A stretch of DNA of 49,771 nucleotides from Clostridiales bacterium (GCA_029007785.1 JAQXIM010000001.1:1-49771), one strand, 5' to 3'; counted from the first letter of the stretch, positions 7,929-16,987 are shown. Program-made: numbers and translations. Notes: generated by a model not told the origin, from the letters alone.

Positions 7929-8561
7929 ATGGCTGAGCAAAAAGTAAAAAAAAGACTTTCCGAAGTTGCGTATGAGCAAATCAAGTCTATGATAGTAAAT
8001 AACGTATACCGTCAGGGTATGATGCTCAGCGAGAAGCAGTTATGTGCTACGCTGAATATGAGCCGTACACCGGTTCGGGAAGCCATTCATATGTTGGTTA
8101 CCGAAGGCCTTCTGGTGGTTCGTGATGGTGTAGGTACTTTCGTAAAGGAGCAGAGCCAGAAAGACATTGAAGATGCTTATGAGGTCCGGCGTGTTCTGGA
8201 GGTCCTTGCCGTTCAGACCTCCATGTATCGTTTTACCGATGAAGAGCTTGACGATCTGGAGGCCATGTTCCTGGATATTCAGCGCCGCTATCACAGTCAC
8301 GATGGCCTGAGCATTGAAGAGTATGCAGACGCCGACTGGAAATTCCATGATATGATTGTGCGAAAGTCAGAAAACGAATATGTGGAGATTGTAATCACAC
8401 CAATCCGTATGACGCTCCAGAGATATCAGCAAATGTCTGTCTCTGTTATTGCCGATGTGGAATCCAGTCTGAATGAACATCTGGAAATCATTCAATGCCT
8501 TCGCTGTCGGGATAAAGAAAAACTGATTGAACTGTTGGAACAGCATATCTGCTATACCTGA
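7929..8561 (+). CDS. GntR-family (FadR/FCD) transcriptional regulator
   Basis: 210 aa. The N-terminal winged helix-turn-helix has the GntR pattern (LSEKQLCATLNMSRTPVREA, about 37-56), ending in a wing (VVRDGVGTFV). The C-terminal half is an all-helical FCD ligand domain; D138, H142 and H192 are candidate metal/ligand residues. FCD regulators sense small organic acids. The regulator is followed by a strong terminator and then, on the same strand, by a TRAP transporter and catabolic genes. The palindromes at 8703-8720 and 8834-8847 fit its operators, so it is probably the local repressor, relieved by the transported substrate. Confidence 0.9.
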   Translation: MAEQKVKKRLSEVAYEQIKSMIVNNVYRQGMMLSEKQLCATLNMSRTPVREAIHMLVTEGLLVVRDGVGTFVKEQSQKDIEDAYEVRRVLEVLAVQTSMYRFTDEELDDLEAMFLDIQRRYHSHDGLSIEEYADADWKFHDMIVRKSENEYVEIVITPIRMTLQRYQQMSVSVIADVESSLNEHLEIIQCLRCRDKEKLIELLEQHICYT

Positions 8562-8600
8562 TGACACTCTTATTCATGTCTATAAAAGAAGCTTACCTGG

Positions 8601-8645
8601 AGTATATACCGTTTTGCCAGCGAAACGGTATATACTCTTTTTTTA
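8601..8645 (+). terminator. Rho-independent terminator after the GntR gene
   Basis: A 14-bp perfect stem (AGTATATACCGTTT, 8601-8614, with its complement at 8623-8636), an 8-nt loop, then CTTTTTTT. Confidence 0.9.
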
Positions 8646-8702
8646 CTAAAATTCTCTCATCAGATCCTCTTTTTCTTTTGGTATTTTCCCAAATTAACTC
8701 TT

Positions 8703-8720
8703 GTAGATGTATACATCTAC
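8703..8720. promoter_or_regulatory. Upstream GntR operator, perfect 18-bp palindrome
   Basis: GTAGATGTATACATCTAC is a perfect palindrome. Its core AGATGTATACATCT recurs in the TRAP promoter 129 bp downstream. The central GTATAC fits FadR-type half-site logic. Confidence 0.75.
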
Positions 8721-8826
8721 TGCGCCATCGCCGAAAATATAATACTTTTTATGCAAAATCTCAGATTTTGTTATGTTTTTAAAGGTTTTTTCATGAATCC
8801 TTCTGTCAAAATATCAAAAAAACAAA

Positions 8827-8855
8827 TTGACATAGATGTATACATCTGCTATCAT
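8827..8855 (+). promoter_or_regulatory. TRAP operon promoter with operator inside the spacer
   Basis: TTGACA (8827-8832), exactly 17 bp, TATCAT (8850-8855). The 14-bp palindrome AGATGTATACATCT (8834-8847) fills the spacer, so a bound GntR protein would block RNA polymerase. Two identical cores 129 bp apart would allow looping. Confidence 0.8.
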
Positions 8856-9003
8856 CATTTTATAAAGAGAGCAGACGCGTCCTTGCACAAAAAGAAATAT
8901 CCATGACGCAAAGCAGACATCATCACCCTGCCGGGGTCAACGGATATCATCTTTGAAGGAGGGAAACCCAGCTCCAAACGAAAAGAGGAAGAGGAGGAAA
9001 TTT

Positions 9004-9486
9004 ATGGGAAAACTATTGAAATTTATTGATGAAAGCCTGGAAGAATGTCTGGCCGCCATAGCCATGATGCTGATGGCGATCATTATGGGCATGCAGGTTA
9101 TCGCCAGATACGCGTTCAATTCTTCACTGTCCTGGCCGGAGGAAATCAGTGTATATCTTCTTATGTGGATGGGGTTGATTTCACTCAGTTACTGCGTCAG
9201 AAAGAATGCATCCATTAAGGTTGAGATGATAATCAATCTTTTTCCTGAAAGCATTCAGAAATTCTTCCATATTATGGAAGATGTGATTTCCATCGCATTT
9301 TATACTTTCCTTTGCTGTCCGGGCTGGCAGTATTTCATAAATGTACAAAAAAGCGGACAGGTCAGTCCTGCCCTCCATCTGCCCATGGGATTTGTTGCCA
9401 TCGCTCCTTTTGTTTCCTTCGTACTTATGGTAATACGATCTGTTCAGCATCTGTATTTTACTGTAAAACCGATCAGTAAGGATTGA
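9004..9486 (+). CDS. TRAP transporter small permease (DctQ type)
   Basis: 160 aa from the ATG at 9004, which follows a GAGGAGG RBS; a longer frame from 8953 has no such signal. Four TM segments are visible. TM1-2 carry the DctQ signature VIARYAFNSSLSWPEEISVY, with YLLMWMGLISLSYCVRKNA after it. DctQ joins with DctM in the membrane to drive sodium-dependent uptake of a substrate delivered by the DctP binding protein. First gene of the operon DctQ-DctM-DctP under the operator-containing promoter. The substrate is probably an organic or amino acid; this cannot be read here. Confidence 0.9.
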   Translation: MGKLLKFIDESLEECLAAIAMMLMAIIMGMQVIARYAFNSSLSWPEEISVYLLMWMGLISLSYCVRKNASIKVEMIINLFPESIQKFFHIMEDVISIAFYTFLCCPGWQYFINVQKSGQVSPALHLPMGFVAIAPFVSFVLMVIRSVQHLYFTVKPISKD

Positions 9487-9505
9487 CGGAAAGGAGGAAG
9501 TGTTT

Positions 9506-10795
9506 ATGTCAGCAATTGTATTAATCCTGTTTGTATTATTGATTATCATTTCGATTCCCATTGCATCATCCATGGGTATCGTCTCTTTCATTCCCGGACT
9601 GGTAGATAAAACCTTTGCAGCAAATCCGGTTTTTCTGATCCGTTCCATCATATCGTCTCTGGATTCCGTTCCCTATCTGGCAATTCCCATGTTCATTCTT
9701 TCGGGAACCATCATGTCAAAGGGCGCCATCTCTGAGAAACTTTTTGATTTCATCTCTTACTTTATTGGCAAAAAGAGAGCCGGCCTGCCCTGTGCCGTTA
9801 TCGTAACCTGTCTGTTCTTCGGTGCATTATCCGGTTCCGCAACAGCAACCGTTGCTGCCGTTGGAAGTATGACCATCCCCGTTCTGGTTGCGCTCAACTA
9901 TGATAAGGTTTTTGCAACTGCTCTGGTTGCGGTAGCCGGAGGTCTGGGAGTCATTATTCCCCCCAGTATCCCCATGATTGTATACGCCACTGTAGCCGGT
10001 GTTTCCGTCGGTGATATGTTCGTAGGCGGCATCATTCCCGGTTTTCTGATTGCTTTTTGTCTCATGGTGTACACTTACTATTATTGCCGGAAACACGGTG
10101 AAGACCGTGCCCGCATTGATGAAGTTGTTGATAAGATTCGGGCCAAAGGTCTGTGGACCTTATTCAAAGATAGTTTCTGGGCTCTTCTGACGCCTGTTAT
10201 CATTCTGGGATCCATTTACGGAGGACTGGCTACCCCCACGGAAGCAGCCGTTATCTCTGTTTTCTATTCCCTGATTGTCAGCCTTTTGATTTACAAATCT
10301 TTGAGATTCAAAGATTTGATCGGCGTATTCAAGGAAAGTGTAGAGTACTGTCTTCCTGCATTGATCATCCTTGCCATGGCCGGAGCATTTGCCAGAGTTC
10401 TTGCTCTGCTTCAGCTTCCTCAAAGCCTGGGTATCTGGATCGGCAATACATTCACTTCCAAGATCGCTTTGTTGATTGCAATCAACATCTTTCTTCTGTT
10501 CCTGGGCATGGTTATGGATACGACTCCTGCCATTGTTATCGTTGCTCCGATTCTGGCTCCCATTGTTACGAGTATGGGTGTTGACGGCGTTCATTTCGGT
10601 ATTATTACGGTTGTTAATCTGGCGATTGGATTCGTTACTCCTCCCATTGGTACCAACCTATTCGTCGCCAGCTCAGTCAGCGGGGTGGAGGTTCTGCAGA
10701 TTGCAAAGAAAGCCATTCCTTTCCTGCTGTTCTTCTTAATTGCTCTGATCCTGATTACCTATATTCCGGAATTGAGCACAATGCTGCTGAAATAG
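9506..10795 (+). CDS. TRAP transporter large permease (DctM type)
   Basis: 429 aa from the ATG at 9506 (8 nt after AAGGAGG); the GTG at 9500 is too close to the RBS. About 12 TM segments. Family signatures seen are SGTIMSKGAIS, GALSGSATATVAAVGSMTIP, GVIIPPSIPMIVYA, GLATPTEAAVISVFY and LAIGFVTPPIGTNLFVASSV, which form the transport domain. It lies 19 bp after DctQ. Confidence 0.94.
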   Translation: MSAIVLILFVLLIIISIPIASSMGIVSFIPGLVDKTFAANPVFLIRSIISSLDSVPYLAIPMFILSGTIMSKGAISEKLFDFISYFIGKKRAGLPCAVIVTCLFFGALSGSATATVAAVGSMTIPVLVALNYDKVFATALVAVAGGLGVIIPPSIPMIVYATVAGVSVGDMFVGGIIPGFLIAFCLMVYTYYYCRKHGEDRARIDEVVDKIRAKGLWTLFKDSFWALLTPVIILGSIYGGLATPTEAAVISVFYSLIVSLLIYKSLRFKDLIGVFKESVEYCLPALIILAMAGAFARVLALLQLPQSLGIWIGNTFTSKIALLIAINIFLLFLGMVMDTTPAIVIVAPILAPIVTSMGVDGVHFGIITVVNLAIGFVTPPIGTNLFVASSVSGVEVLQIAKKAIPFLLFFLIALILITYIPELSTMLLK

Positions 10796-10889
10796 ACGTA
10801 TAGCGGCAAATCTGAGTATCCATTCATACATATTACCAAAAAAGAAAACCAGATCCCTGGTTTCTAATATCATCAAGGAGGACTTATTT

Positions 10890-11957
10890 ATGAAGAAAAC
10901 GAGAAAATGCCTGGCACTGATATGCGCACTGATGATGGCCTTCGGCCTGTCTGCATGCAGCAGTTCCAGTAAAGAAACCACGCCGGCAGCAAATCAGCCG
11001 GCAGACAAAGGAACCGAAGCAGCTGCACCTGCCGATGCTTCCTATACCTTCAACATTTCTGTTGATGCCAGTGAAGAAGAAACCATTTACAAATATGCTG
11101 AAAAACTGGCTGAATGTGTAGAAGCAAAATCCAACGGTCAGATCGATTGTGTTGTATATGGCAATGGTACTCTTGGCGGCGACAGCGAAGCTCTCCAGAG
11201 TGTTGCCGATGGCTCCCTGGCCTTTGTATTAAGTACAACGGCGCCTCAGGTAAATCTCATGCCTGAACTGGCCATGTTCGATCTGCCTAACCTGTTCACA
11301 GATATTGAACAGTTCCGCAGCCTCTTCGATAACGAAGAATTCACCGCAAAACTGAATGAAATCTATACCAACGGCGGTTTCAAACTCCTCGGCATTGCTG
11401 ATTCCGGTTTCCGTCAGATGACCTCCAACGTAAAAGTAGAGAGTCTTGCAGACATGGCAGGCATTAAGATTCGTACCATGCAGAACAGCAACCACATCGC
11501 AATCTGGCAGGCATACGGTGCTAACCCCACTCCAATGTCCTTCAGTGAAGTATACATTGGTTTGCAGCAGGGTACCATTGATGCCCAGGAAAATCCCGTT
11601 GAAGTTGCTGTATCTTCCAAATTCTATGAACAGCAGAAATATCTGATTCTGACCAATCATCTTCCTCATGCCTGTGTATGTTTGATGAGCAGCGCCGTTT
11701 TCAATGATCTTCCGGAAGATCTGCAGCAGGCAGTAATCGAGGCCGGTGAAGAAGCCACCCAGTATACCCGTGATCTTTCTGACAGCCAGACAGCAGAACA
11801 GCTGGAATTCCTGAAACAGAACGATACGGAAGTTATTGAACTTTCTGACGATGTTCAGGCCCAGATGAAGGATGCCTGTGCTGATGTTTACGATTCCATC
11901 CGCCAGCAGATCGGTGACGATATGATGGATCTGATGCTGGAAGCTGCCGGCAAGTAA
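10890..11957 (+). CDS. TRAP transporter substrate-binding lipoprotein (DctP family)
   Basis: 355 aa. It has a type II signal peptide with lipobox LSAC; the lipidated Cys is C23, followed by a Ser/Lys/Ala-rich linker. The DctP fold is evident from YTFNISVDASEEET, KLAECVEAKSNGQIDCVVY (about 70-88), SLADMAGIKIRTMQN with the family's conserved arginine (the carboxylate anchor), and GLQQGTIDAQENPVE. It is anchored on the outside of the membrane and feeds DctQM. Third gene of the operon, followed by a terminator. Confidence 0.94.
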   Translation: MKKTRKCLALICALMMAFGLSACSSSSKETTPAANQPADKGTEAAAPADASYTFNISVDASEEETIYKYAEKLAECVEAKSNGQIDCVVYGNGTLGGDSEALQSVADGSLAFVLSTTAPQVNLMPELAMFDLPNLFTDIEQFRSLFDNEEFTAKLNEIYTNGGFKLLGIADSGFRQMTSNVKVESLADMAGIKIRTMQNSNHIAIWQAYGANPTPMSFSEVYIGLQQGTIDAQENPVEVAVSSKFYEQQKYLILTNHLPHACVCLMSSAVFNDLPEDLQQAVIEAGEEATQYTRDLSDSQTAEQLEFLKQNDTEVIELSDDVQAQMKDACADVYDSIRQQIGDDMMDLMLEAAGK

Positions 11958-12130
11958 ATCAGAAAAACCTTTCCTTTGTTTCAGTATAAAATTTGCATAC
12001 CATAACATAAAATATCTGTTTACTATCAGGAAAAAATTCTATATAGTATAGGTAAGCTCTGTTCGAAACAGATAATCAAATCCAGTCAGAACAACGGCTC
12101 TGATGTTATAATTTTGAATCATTATTCGGT

Positions 12131-12166
12131 GTCCTGCCCGATCGAAGGGTCTGGCAGGACTTTTTT
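12131..12166 (+). terminator. Terminator of the TRAP operon
   Basis: GTCCTGCC (12131-12138) and GGCAGGAC (12153-12160) with a 14-nt loop, then six T residues. It sits in the spacer between DctP and the aminotransferase. A read-through or separate promoter must serve the next gene; none is obvious. Confidence 0.85.
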
Positions 12167-12214
12167 ACAAAAAATCAAGATTTTTTGTCACATATAAATC
12201 AGGAGGTAATACAA

Positions 12215-13537
12215 ATGAGGGCGAATGAGAAAAGTTTAGCACTCTATGAGAGAGCTTCAAAGAGTATAGCAGGAGGACATTTATCCAATTTCAAACAGCA
12301 TCCCGGCAATCCTCAGACGTTTTTCAGTCACTTTGAAGGTTCCAAGATGTTTGATGTGGACGGCAACATGTATTATGACTGGTCACTCTCTTCCGGTCCT
12401 GCGATTCTGGGACAGGCCAGCCCCATTGTAAGAGATGCCATTATTGAACAGGCACAGAAATGCTATACCCGTCAGTACATGGAGGTTCAGATCGAGGCAG
12501 CAGAACTGTTCTGCAAATGTGTTCCCTGTGCCGACAGTATGCATTATGCAGTTACCGGCGGAGAAAGCATGCTCTACACTATCCGTACGGCCCGTGCATA
12601 CACCGGCAAAAACATGATCGTTCGTTTCAACGGAATGTACCACGGCGGAACCGATCTGGTTCTCGGCGGACGTGCCACAAGCAAAGAAGACCGTCACGTT
12701 CTGAATGGCTGGGATGAGGGTGACAGTTACGGTCAGGCCTGTTTCACAACAGGACGTGCCAAGCATGCCTTGAACGACGTATATATGATCGATTATAATG
12801 ACCTGGAACAGATGGAAGCCCTTTTCAAATCTGATGACGATATCGCATGTGTCATCCTGGAACCGGTTTGCCTGAATATCAGCGGATGTATGCCGGAACC
12901 CGGCTATCTGGAAGGAGTAAGAAAACTCTGTGACGAGTATGGTGTCCTTCTTGTATTCGATGAAACTCTGACCGGATTCCGTGCCGCTCTCGGCGGTGCC
13001 CAGGAATACTTTGGCATCACACCGGATCTGGCTACCTTTGCCAAAGCGATTTCCGGAGGTATTCCCGGTGCTGCTTTCGGCGGCAAGGCAGAAGTCATGA
13101 AGGTGCTGGATGACTGTACCTGTATCATTCCCGGTACCTATAATGGAAACAGCCTGACAGCTGCTGTCATGAAAGCAGTCCTGACCGAACTGAGCCGCAA
13201 TGACGGTGAATGCTACAAACAGATCGAAAAGCTGGGCAATATGTTCCGGGAAGGTGTCCTCGATGCTGCAAAGAAATATGACATTCCCATGCTGATGCAG
13301 GGCTTTCCCGGTGCATGGTTCCCTGTATTTACAGAGAAAGACCGCATCCGCAATCACAGAGAAGCACTTCTTTACTCGGATCTCGATAAGATGCATCGTT
13401 TCGGCAGCCTCATGAAAGAAAACGGTGTCATCGGCGATGACCGTTACTGTGTAAGTCTGGCACATACGGAATCCGATGTTCTGGCCTCCATTGAGATTGC
13501 AGATAAGGTTTTGAGCATTCTGAAAGAAGAACAGTAA
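12215..13537 (+). CDS. Class III PLP aminotransferase (glutamate-1-semialdehyde aminomutase-like)
   Basis: 440 aa from ATG 12215, which has an AGGAGG RBS 7 nt upstream. The class III fold is clear: YYDWSLSSGPAILGQASP, FNGMYHGGTDLVL, VFDETLTGFRAALGGAQEYF (PLP-contacting D249) and TFAKAISGGIPGAAFGG with the Schiff-base lysine K277. It resembles glutamate-1-semialdehyde 2,1-aminomutases, but no tetrapyrrole genes are nearby. Context (TRAP uptake upstream, D-2-hydroxyacid dehydrogenase downstream) suggests it moves or removes the amino group of the imported compound. Substrate unknown. Confidence 0.88.
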   Translation: MRANEKSLALYERASKSIAGGHLSNFKQHPGNPQTFFSHFEGSKMFDVDGNMYYDWSLSSGPAILGQASPIVRDAIIEQAQKCYTRQYMEVQIEAAELFCKCVPCADSMHYAVTGGESMLYTIRTARAYTGKNMIVRFNGMYHGGTDLVLGGRATSKEDRHVLNGWDEGDSYGQACFTTGRAKHALNDVYMIDYNDLEQMEALFKSDDDIACVILEPVCLNISGCMPEPGYLEGVRKLCDEYGVLLVFDETLTGFRAALGGAQEYFGITPDLATFAKAISGGIPGAAFGGKAEVMKVLDDCTCIIPGTYNGNSLTAAVMKAVLTELSRNDGECYKQIEKLGNMFREGVLDAAKKYDIPMLMQGFPGAWFPVFTEKDRIRNHREALLYSDLDKMHRFGSLMKENGVIGDDRYCVSLAHTESDVLASIEIADKVLSILKEEQ

Positions 13538-13571
13538 ATCTCCTATTCAGAAAATCATCTGCATAAACCAG

Positions 13572-13616
13572 AAAAGGCACTATGGCCCTTATATCAAGGT
13601 GCTTATGGTGCCTTTT
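13572..13616 (+). terminator. Hairpin after the aminotransferase gene
   Basis: AAAAGGCAC (13572-13580) pairs with GTGCCTTTT (13608-13616). The T-run is short, so it is a weak terminator or attenuator between the aminotransferase and dehydrogenase genes. Confidence 0.5.
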
Positions 13617-13697
13617 GGCAATTCAAAAAATCTCTATAAAAACTCCAGGTAACTGGTTATGAGAATCATTTATCCGGATACTCTATAAGGAGGTACT

Positions 13698-14672
13698 ATG
13701 AAAAAAATACTGATACAATATCCCGGTGCCGGGCATTACCAGGAACAGCTGGAAGAGATCTGTAAAGACCGCTGGATTCCTCAGATCATTCCGGAAGTTA
13801 TCAGCAAAGATGATTTCCTTTCCCTGCTTCCGGGAACAGAAATCATTATCGGAGATCCGGAACCGACCTGGCTGAAGGATGCCCCTGATCTTCGATGGAT
13901 TCAGATATCCTGGGCAGGAATCGGCCCCTATGTCCAGGAAAAGTCCCTTCATCATCTGCGGCTGACCAACAGTACCGGTGTATATGGCGGAACCATTTCC
14001 GAGCATGTCCTGGGAATGCTTCTGTCCCTTGCACGAAGAATCCCTGCCTATGAAAGGAATCGAAGCAAACATTGCTGGGAAGATACAGGCAGTGAATGGG
14101 AACTGGAAGGGAAAACTGCTCTGATTCTTGGAACGGGAGATCTGGGTAATTCCGTGGCCAAACGCTTGAGAGCATTTGACATGGAGATAATTGGTATGAA
14201 CCGTTCCGGAAATCACTCTGACAAAAAAGCAGGCCGGTTTGACCGGATGATTTCCATCCACGAATTGGAATCCTATCTTCCCATCGCAGACGTCATCATT
14301 GGCTGTCTTCCCGGAACTCCCGATACAGCCGGTATACTGGATTCCAGTCGATTGCAAATGATGAAATCCGATTCCATTTTCATCAATGTGGGCCGGGGAA
14401 CCCTGGCCGATACGGACTGTCTTGCAGCCATGCTGCAGGAAGGAAGGATGTGGGGGGCCGGTCTGGATGTGACAGAGCCAGAACCTCTGCCCCAGGATCA
14501 TCCCCTTTGGGACTGCAGCAACCTGATCCTCACGCCCCATGTGGCAGGTGTTGGTTTCGGTCATCTGGCTTCCACCGAAAAACGGTTATGGAACCTGGCT
14601 CTGGAAAACCTGAGCCGATATAAAAATGGTCAGGAACTGAAAAATGAAGTGAACTGGAAAAGGGGGTATTGA
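13698..14672 (+). CDS. D-isomer-specific 2-hydroxyacid dehydrogenase
   Basis: 324 aa. The NAD(P)-binding Rossmann motif GTGDLG is at about 145-150, inside the typical insertion into a flavodoxin-like catalytic domain. The catalytic set is complete: Arg in NVGRGT, Glu in DVTEPEPLP and His in LTPHVAG. It interconverts 2-keto and D-2-hydroxy acids. RBS AAGGAGG. The GNAT gene follows 3 bp after its stop. Together with the aminotransferase it fits oxidation or reduction of the keto acid made from the imported substrate. Confidence 0.92.
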   Translation: MKKILIQYPGAGHYQEQLEEICKDRWIPQIIPEVISKDDFLSLLPGTEIIIGDPEPTWLKDAPDLRWIQISWAGIGPYVQEKSLHHLRLTNSTGVYGGTISEHVLGMLLSLARRIPAYERNRSKHCWEDTGSEWELEGKTALILGTGDLGNSVAKRLRAFDMEIIGMNRSGNHSDKKAGRFDRMISIHELESYLPIADVIIGCLPGTPDTAGILDSSRLQMMKSDSIFINVGRGTLADTDCLAAMLQEGRMWGAGLDVTEPEPLPQDHPLWDCSNLILTPHVAGVGFGHLASTEKRLWNLALENLSRYKNGQELKNEVNWKRGY

Positions 14673-14675
14673 CAC

Positions 14676-15095
14676 ATGGATATTCGTTATACCAACGAAA
14701 TCTCTCTGGCTGGCTATCTGAAACTGCGGGAACGCGTCCAATGGCCAGCTTTGACCAAATCTCAGGCCATTAGAAGTCTGGAGAACTCCAGCTTCCGGGT
14801 TGGCGCATGGAAAGACAAGGAACTTGTAGGCTGCGGTCGAGTCATTGATGATCACGGATACATGGCTTTTATTGTAGATGTCATGGTAGATCCGGCCTGT
14901 CAGGGGCAGGGAATCGGCAGCCATATCGTGGAAACCGCCCTGAAATACTGCAAAAGCCTCCGGAAATTCACCGGCGATACGGTTCTGGTGAATCTCATGT
15001 CTGCCTCCGGTAAAGAAGAGTTCTATCGAAAATTCGGATTCATCGAAAGACCGAATGAATCCATGGGTGCCGGTATGTGTATGTGGATTGATTAG
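14676..15095 (+). CDS. GNAT-family N-acetyltransferase
   Basis: 139 aa, a single GNAT domain. The acetyl-CoA loop motif A is CQGQGIGSHIVE (about 75-86), preceded by strand VDVMVDPA. The C-terminal FYRKFGFIERP is the conserved beta-bulge region. It is translationally coupled to the dehydrogenase gene (3-bp gap). It may acetylate an amino compound of the same pathway; the substrate is not identifiable. Confidence 0.9.
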   Translation: MDIRYTNEISLAGYLKLRERVQWPALTKSQAIRSLENSSFRVGAWKDKELVGCGRVIDDHGYMAFIVDVMVDPACQGQGIGSHIVETALKYCKSLRKFTGDTVLVNLMSASGKEEFYRKFGFIERPNESMGAGMCMWID

Positions 15096-15097
15096 AG

Positions 15098-15169
15098 CAT
15101 ATATGATACAAGTATTTCTCCTTGGATCCTTAAAACATATATGGTACAAGTATTCTTCCATGGATCCTT
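15098..15169. repeat. 34-bp imperfect direct repeat, 38-bp period
   Basis: 15098-15131 and 15136-15169 both run CATATATG(A/G)TACAAGTATT and on to GGATCCTT. The second copy supplies the left arm of the terminator at 15139, so the duplication built or altered the terminator. Confidence 0.8.
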
Positions 15170-15182
15170 GTACCATATTTTC
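15139..15182 (+). terminator. Terminator of the dehydrogenase-GNAT unit
   Basis: A 12-bp perfect stem (ATATGGTACAAG, 15139-15150, and its complement at 15167-15178) followed by TTTTC. Confidence 0.85.
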
Positions 15183-15213
15183 TTATGGGAAACCGGCACC
15201 GACAGGTACAGAT

Positions 15214-15252
15214 AAAAGCCGGGACAACAGTCCATCCTGCTCCCGGCTTTTT
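15214..15252. terminator. Bidirectional terminator between convergent genes
   Basis: AAAAGCCGGGA (15214-15224) and TCCCGGCTTTT (15241-15251) with a 16-nt loop and T-runs on both sides. It ends both the plus-strand GNAT unit and the minus-strand Big_2 gene. Confidence 0.88.
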
Positions 15253-15296
15253 CATTCAGGGGATTCTTTGGGACTCACCCTCATATCATTTTGTAA

Positions 15297-16841
15297 TTAT
15301 TTGATCTTAATCTTAATCACGGCAGCTTTCCCGCTTCCATCCTTCGCTTTTGCCGTAATCTTAACCGTCTTTCCTTTGCCTGCTTTTTTCGTGGTTACCA
15401 CGCCTTTGGAACTGACAGTGGCATATTTCGTGTTGCTGCTGCTCCAGCTTAAGGCACTGCTTCCGCCTTTTTCCACCGACACCGTTGCTTTCACCGTTAC
15501 TTTTCCACCGGCTTTTACCGATGTACTGGATGCTTTCAGCTTGATATCCGTCACAGCACCCTGGATCTTAATCTTGTAGGTGCCTTTGATTCCACTGCCG
15601 TCAGCTGCTTTGGCTGTGATGGTAACTGTCTTCCCTGCTCCTTTGGAATAGGTCTTTACCAGCCCCTCTTCCGATACCGATGCGTATTTGGAGTTACTGC
15701 TGCTCCACGTTACTTTCGTATTGGCTGCATCCGAGGGATATACCTTAGCCTTCAGCTGCAGCTTCTTTCCTGTCAGCAGCGTATCCAGCTGCTTGGAAGA
15801 AGTCACGTCAATCTTTGTCACAGCTTGCTGAATCTGGATTTTATATGTTCCCTGAACTCCGCTGCCGTCAGCCGCTTTGGCTGTGATGGTAACCGTCTTT
15901 CCTGCCCCATCGGCATAGGCCTGTACCAGTCCGCTGGATGAAACGGATGCATACTTCGAATTGCTGCTGCTCCAGCTTACATTTCTGTTGGCTGCATCGG
16001 AGGGCGATACACCGGCCATCAGCTGCATGGTTTTCCCGGTCAGAAGCTTATTGGATTTTCCTTCGATTTGAATGGATGCTACAGCTTTCAAAGGACTTCC
16101 AACCGTTCTCGTTTCTTCTGCTCCGCATACACTGCATGTCCGTTTCTGGCATTCTGCCGAATGAATCGTGGCACCGGAGACCTTAACCCAGCTTCCCCAT
16201 CTGTGTCCGTTTTTTTCACATTCACTCAGATCCGTAAGATTCACACGAAGATTATGAGCCTTGGCATACTGATACGCATAGGAACCGGACTCACAGTAAA
16301 TTGTAAGCTGAGACGCGGCCTGAACAAAAGCGTTATCTGCAATCGAGGTAACACTTGTCGGAATATTAAGATACATCAGGTGATTGCAGCCTGCAAATGC
16401 ATAGTCACCGATTTCTTTCAGAGTCTGGGGCAGCCCGATAATACTTACACTATGCAAGCCAAAAAAGGTGTATTGACCAAGGGAAGTGATTCCTTCTTCC
16501 ACATAAGCCCGACTGCTCTGCCTCATAATATTATCATCGAACCATGGTGCCACCGGTGTCCAGCCATGGCTTGCACAATATTCCGGTGCAAAATCCGGCA
16601 GAGATCCTTTTCCTGTTATCAAAATGGTTCGATATAGATCTGATCCATCACCAAAATCTGTATTGGCGCAGGACCATTCGATGGTATATCCTTCCTTGGA
16701 TTTCAGGGTTCCCGAATCAATGACGTATTTGGCTTCTCCATGATAACTGCCGTCGAAGGTATCCGCCTTTACTGCACTTCCGAACAACAGTGTCAGAACC
16801 AGAACAGTCAGCAGGAACCAACTGTATTTCGGTTTTCTCAT
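15297..16841 (-). CDS. Secreted surface protein: BspA-like LRR plus three Big_2 Ig-like domains
   Basis: 514 aa from ATG 16841, which has a GGGAGG RBS; a start 23 codons upstream lacks one. N-terminal signal peptide (FLLTVLVLTLLFGSAVKA). Next is a short BspA-type leucine-rich stretch (LKEIGDYAFAGCNHLMYLNIP, split over two repeats). A Cys-containing linker (about 205-245) with paired CXXC-like spacings leads to three tandem bacterial Ig-like group 2 domains. Each domain carries the marker WSSSN(S/T)KYA and the tail KTVTITAKAADGSG. No LPXTG sorting motif or anchor is visible, so it is secreted or loosely wall-bound. Likely adhesion or cell-surface interaction. It has its own promoter. Confidence 0.88.
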   Translation of the reverse strand: MRKPKYSWFLLTVLVLTLLFGSAVKADTFDGSYHGEAKYVIDSGTLKSKEGYTIEWSCANTDFGDGSDLYRTILITGKGSLPDFAPEYCASHGWTPVAPWFDDNIMRQSSRAYVEEGITSLGQYTFFGLHSVSIIGLPQTLKEIGDYAFAGCNHLMYLNIPTSVTSIADNAFVQAASQLTIYCESGSYAYQYAKAHNLRVNLTDLSECEKNGHRWGSWVKVSGATIHSAECQKRTCSVCGAEETRTVGSPLKAVASIQIEGKSNKLLTGKTMQLMAGVSPSDAANRNVSWSSSNSKYASVSSSGLVQAYADGAGKTVTITAKAADGSGVQGTYKIQIQQAVTKIDVTSSKQLDTLLTGKKLQLKAKVYPSDAANTKVTWSSSNSKYASVSEEGLVKTYSKGAGKTVTITAKAADGSGIKGTYKIKIQGAVTDIKLKASSTSVKAGGKVTVKATVSVEKGGSSALSWSSSNTKYATVSSKGVVTTKKAGKGKTVKITAKAKDGSGKAAVIKIKIK

Positions 16842-16987
16842 CCTTGTTCCTCCCAATTTATTATTTTCTTCCCTGTCTTTTTTCTCCTTACTCTTCACTT
16901 TTTTCATCAATTTCCCGAAGACTTGTTTTCCATTTCCTGCTTATCAAGCGGTATTCTGATGAAAACAGACATGGAATAATACATTAA

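Noticed and set aside
12215-13537. Role as the tetrapyrrole enzyme HemL
   Set aside because: The family resemblance is real, but the TRAP and dehydrogenase context and absence of hem genes point to catabolism.
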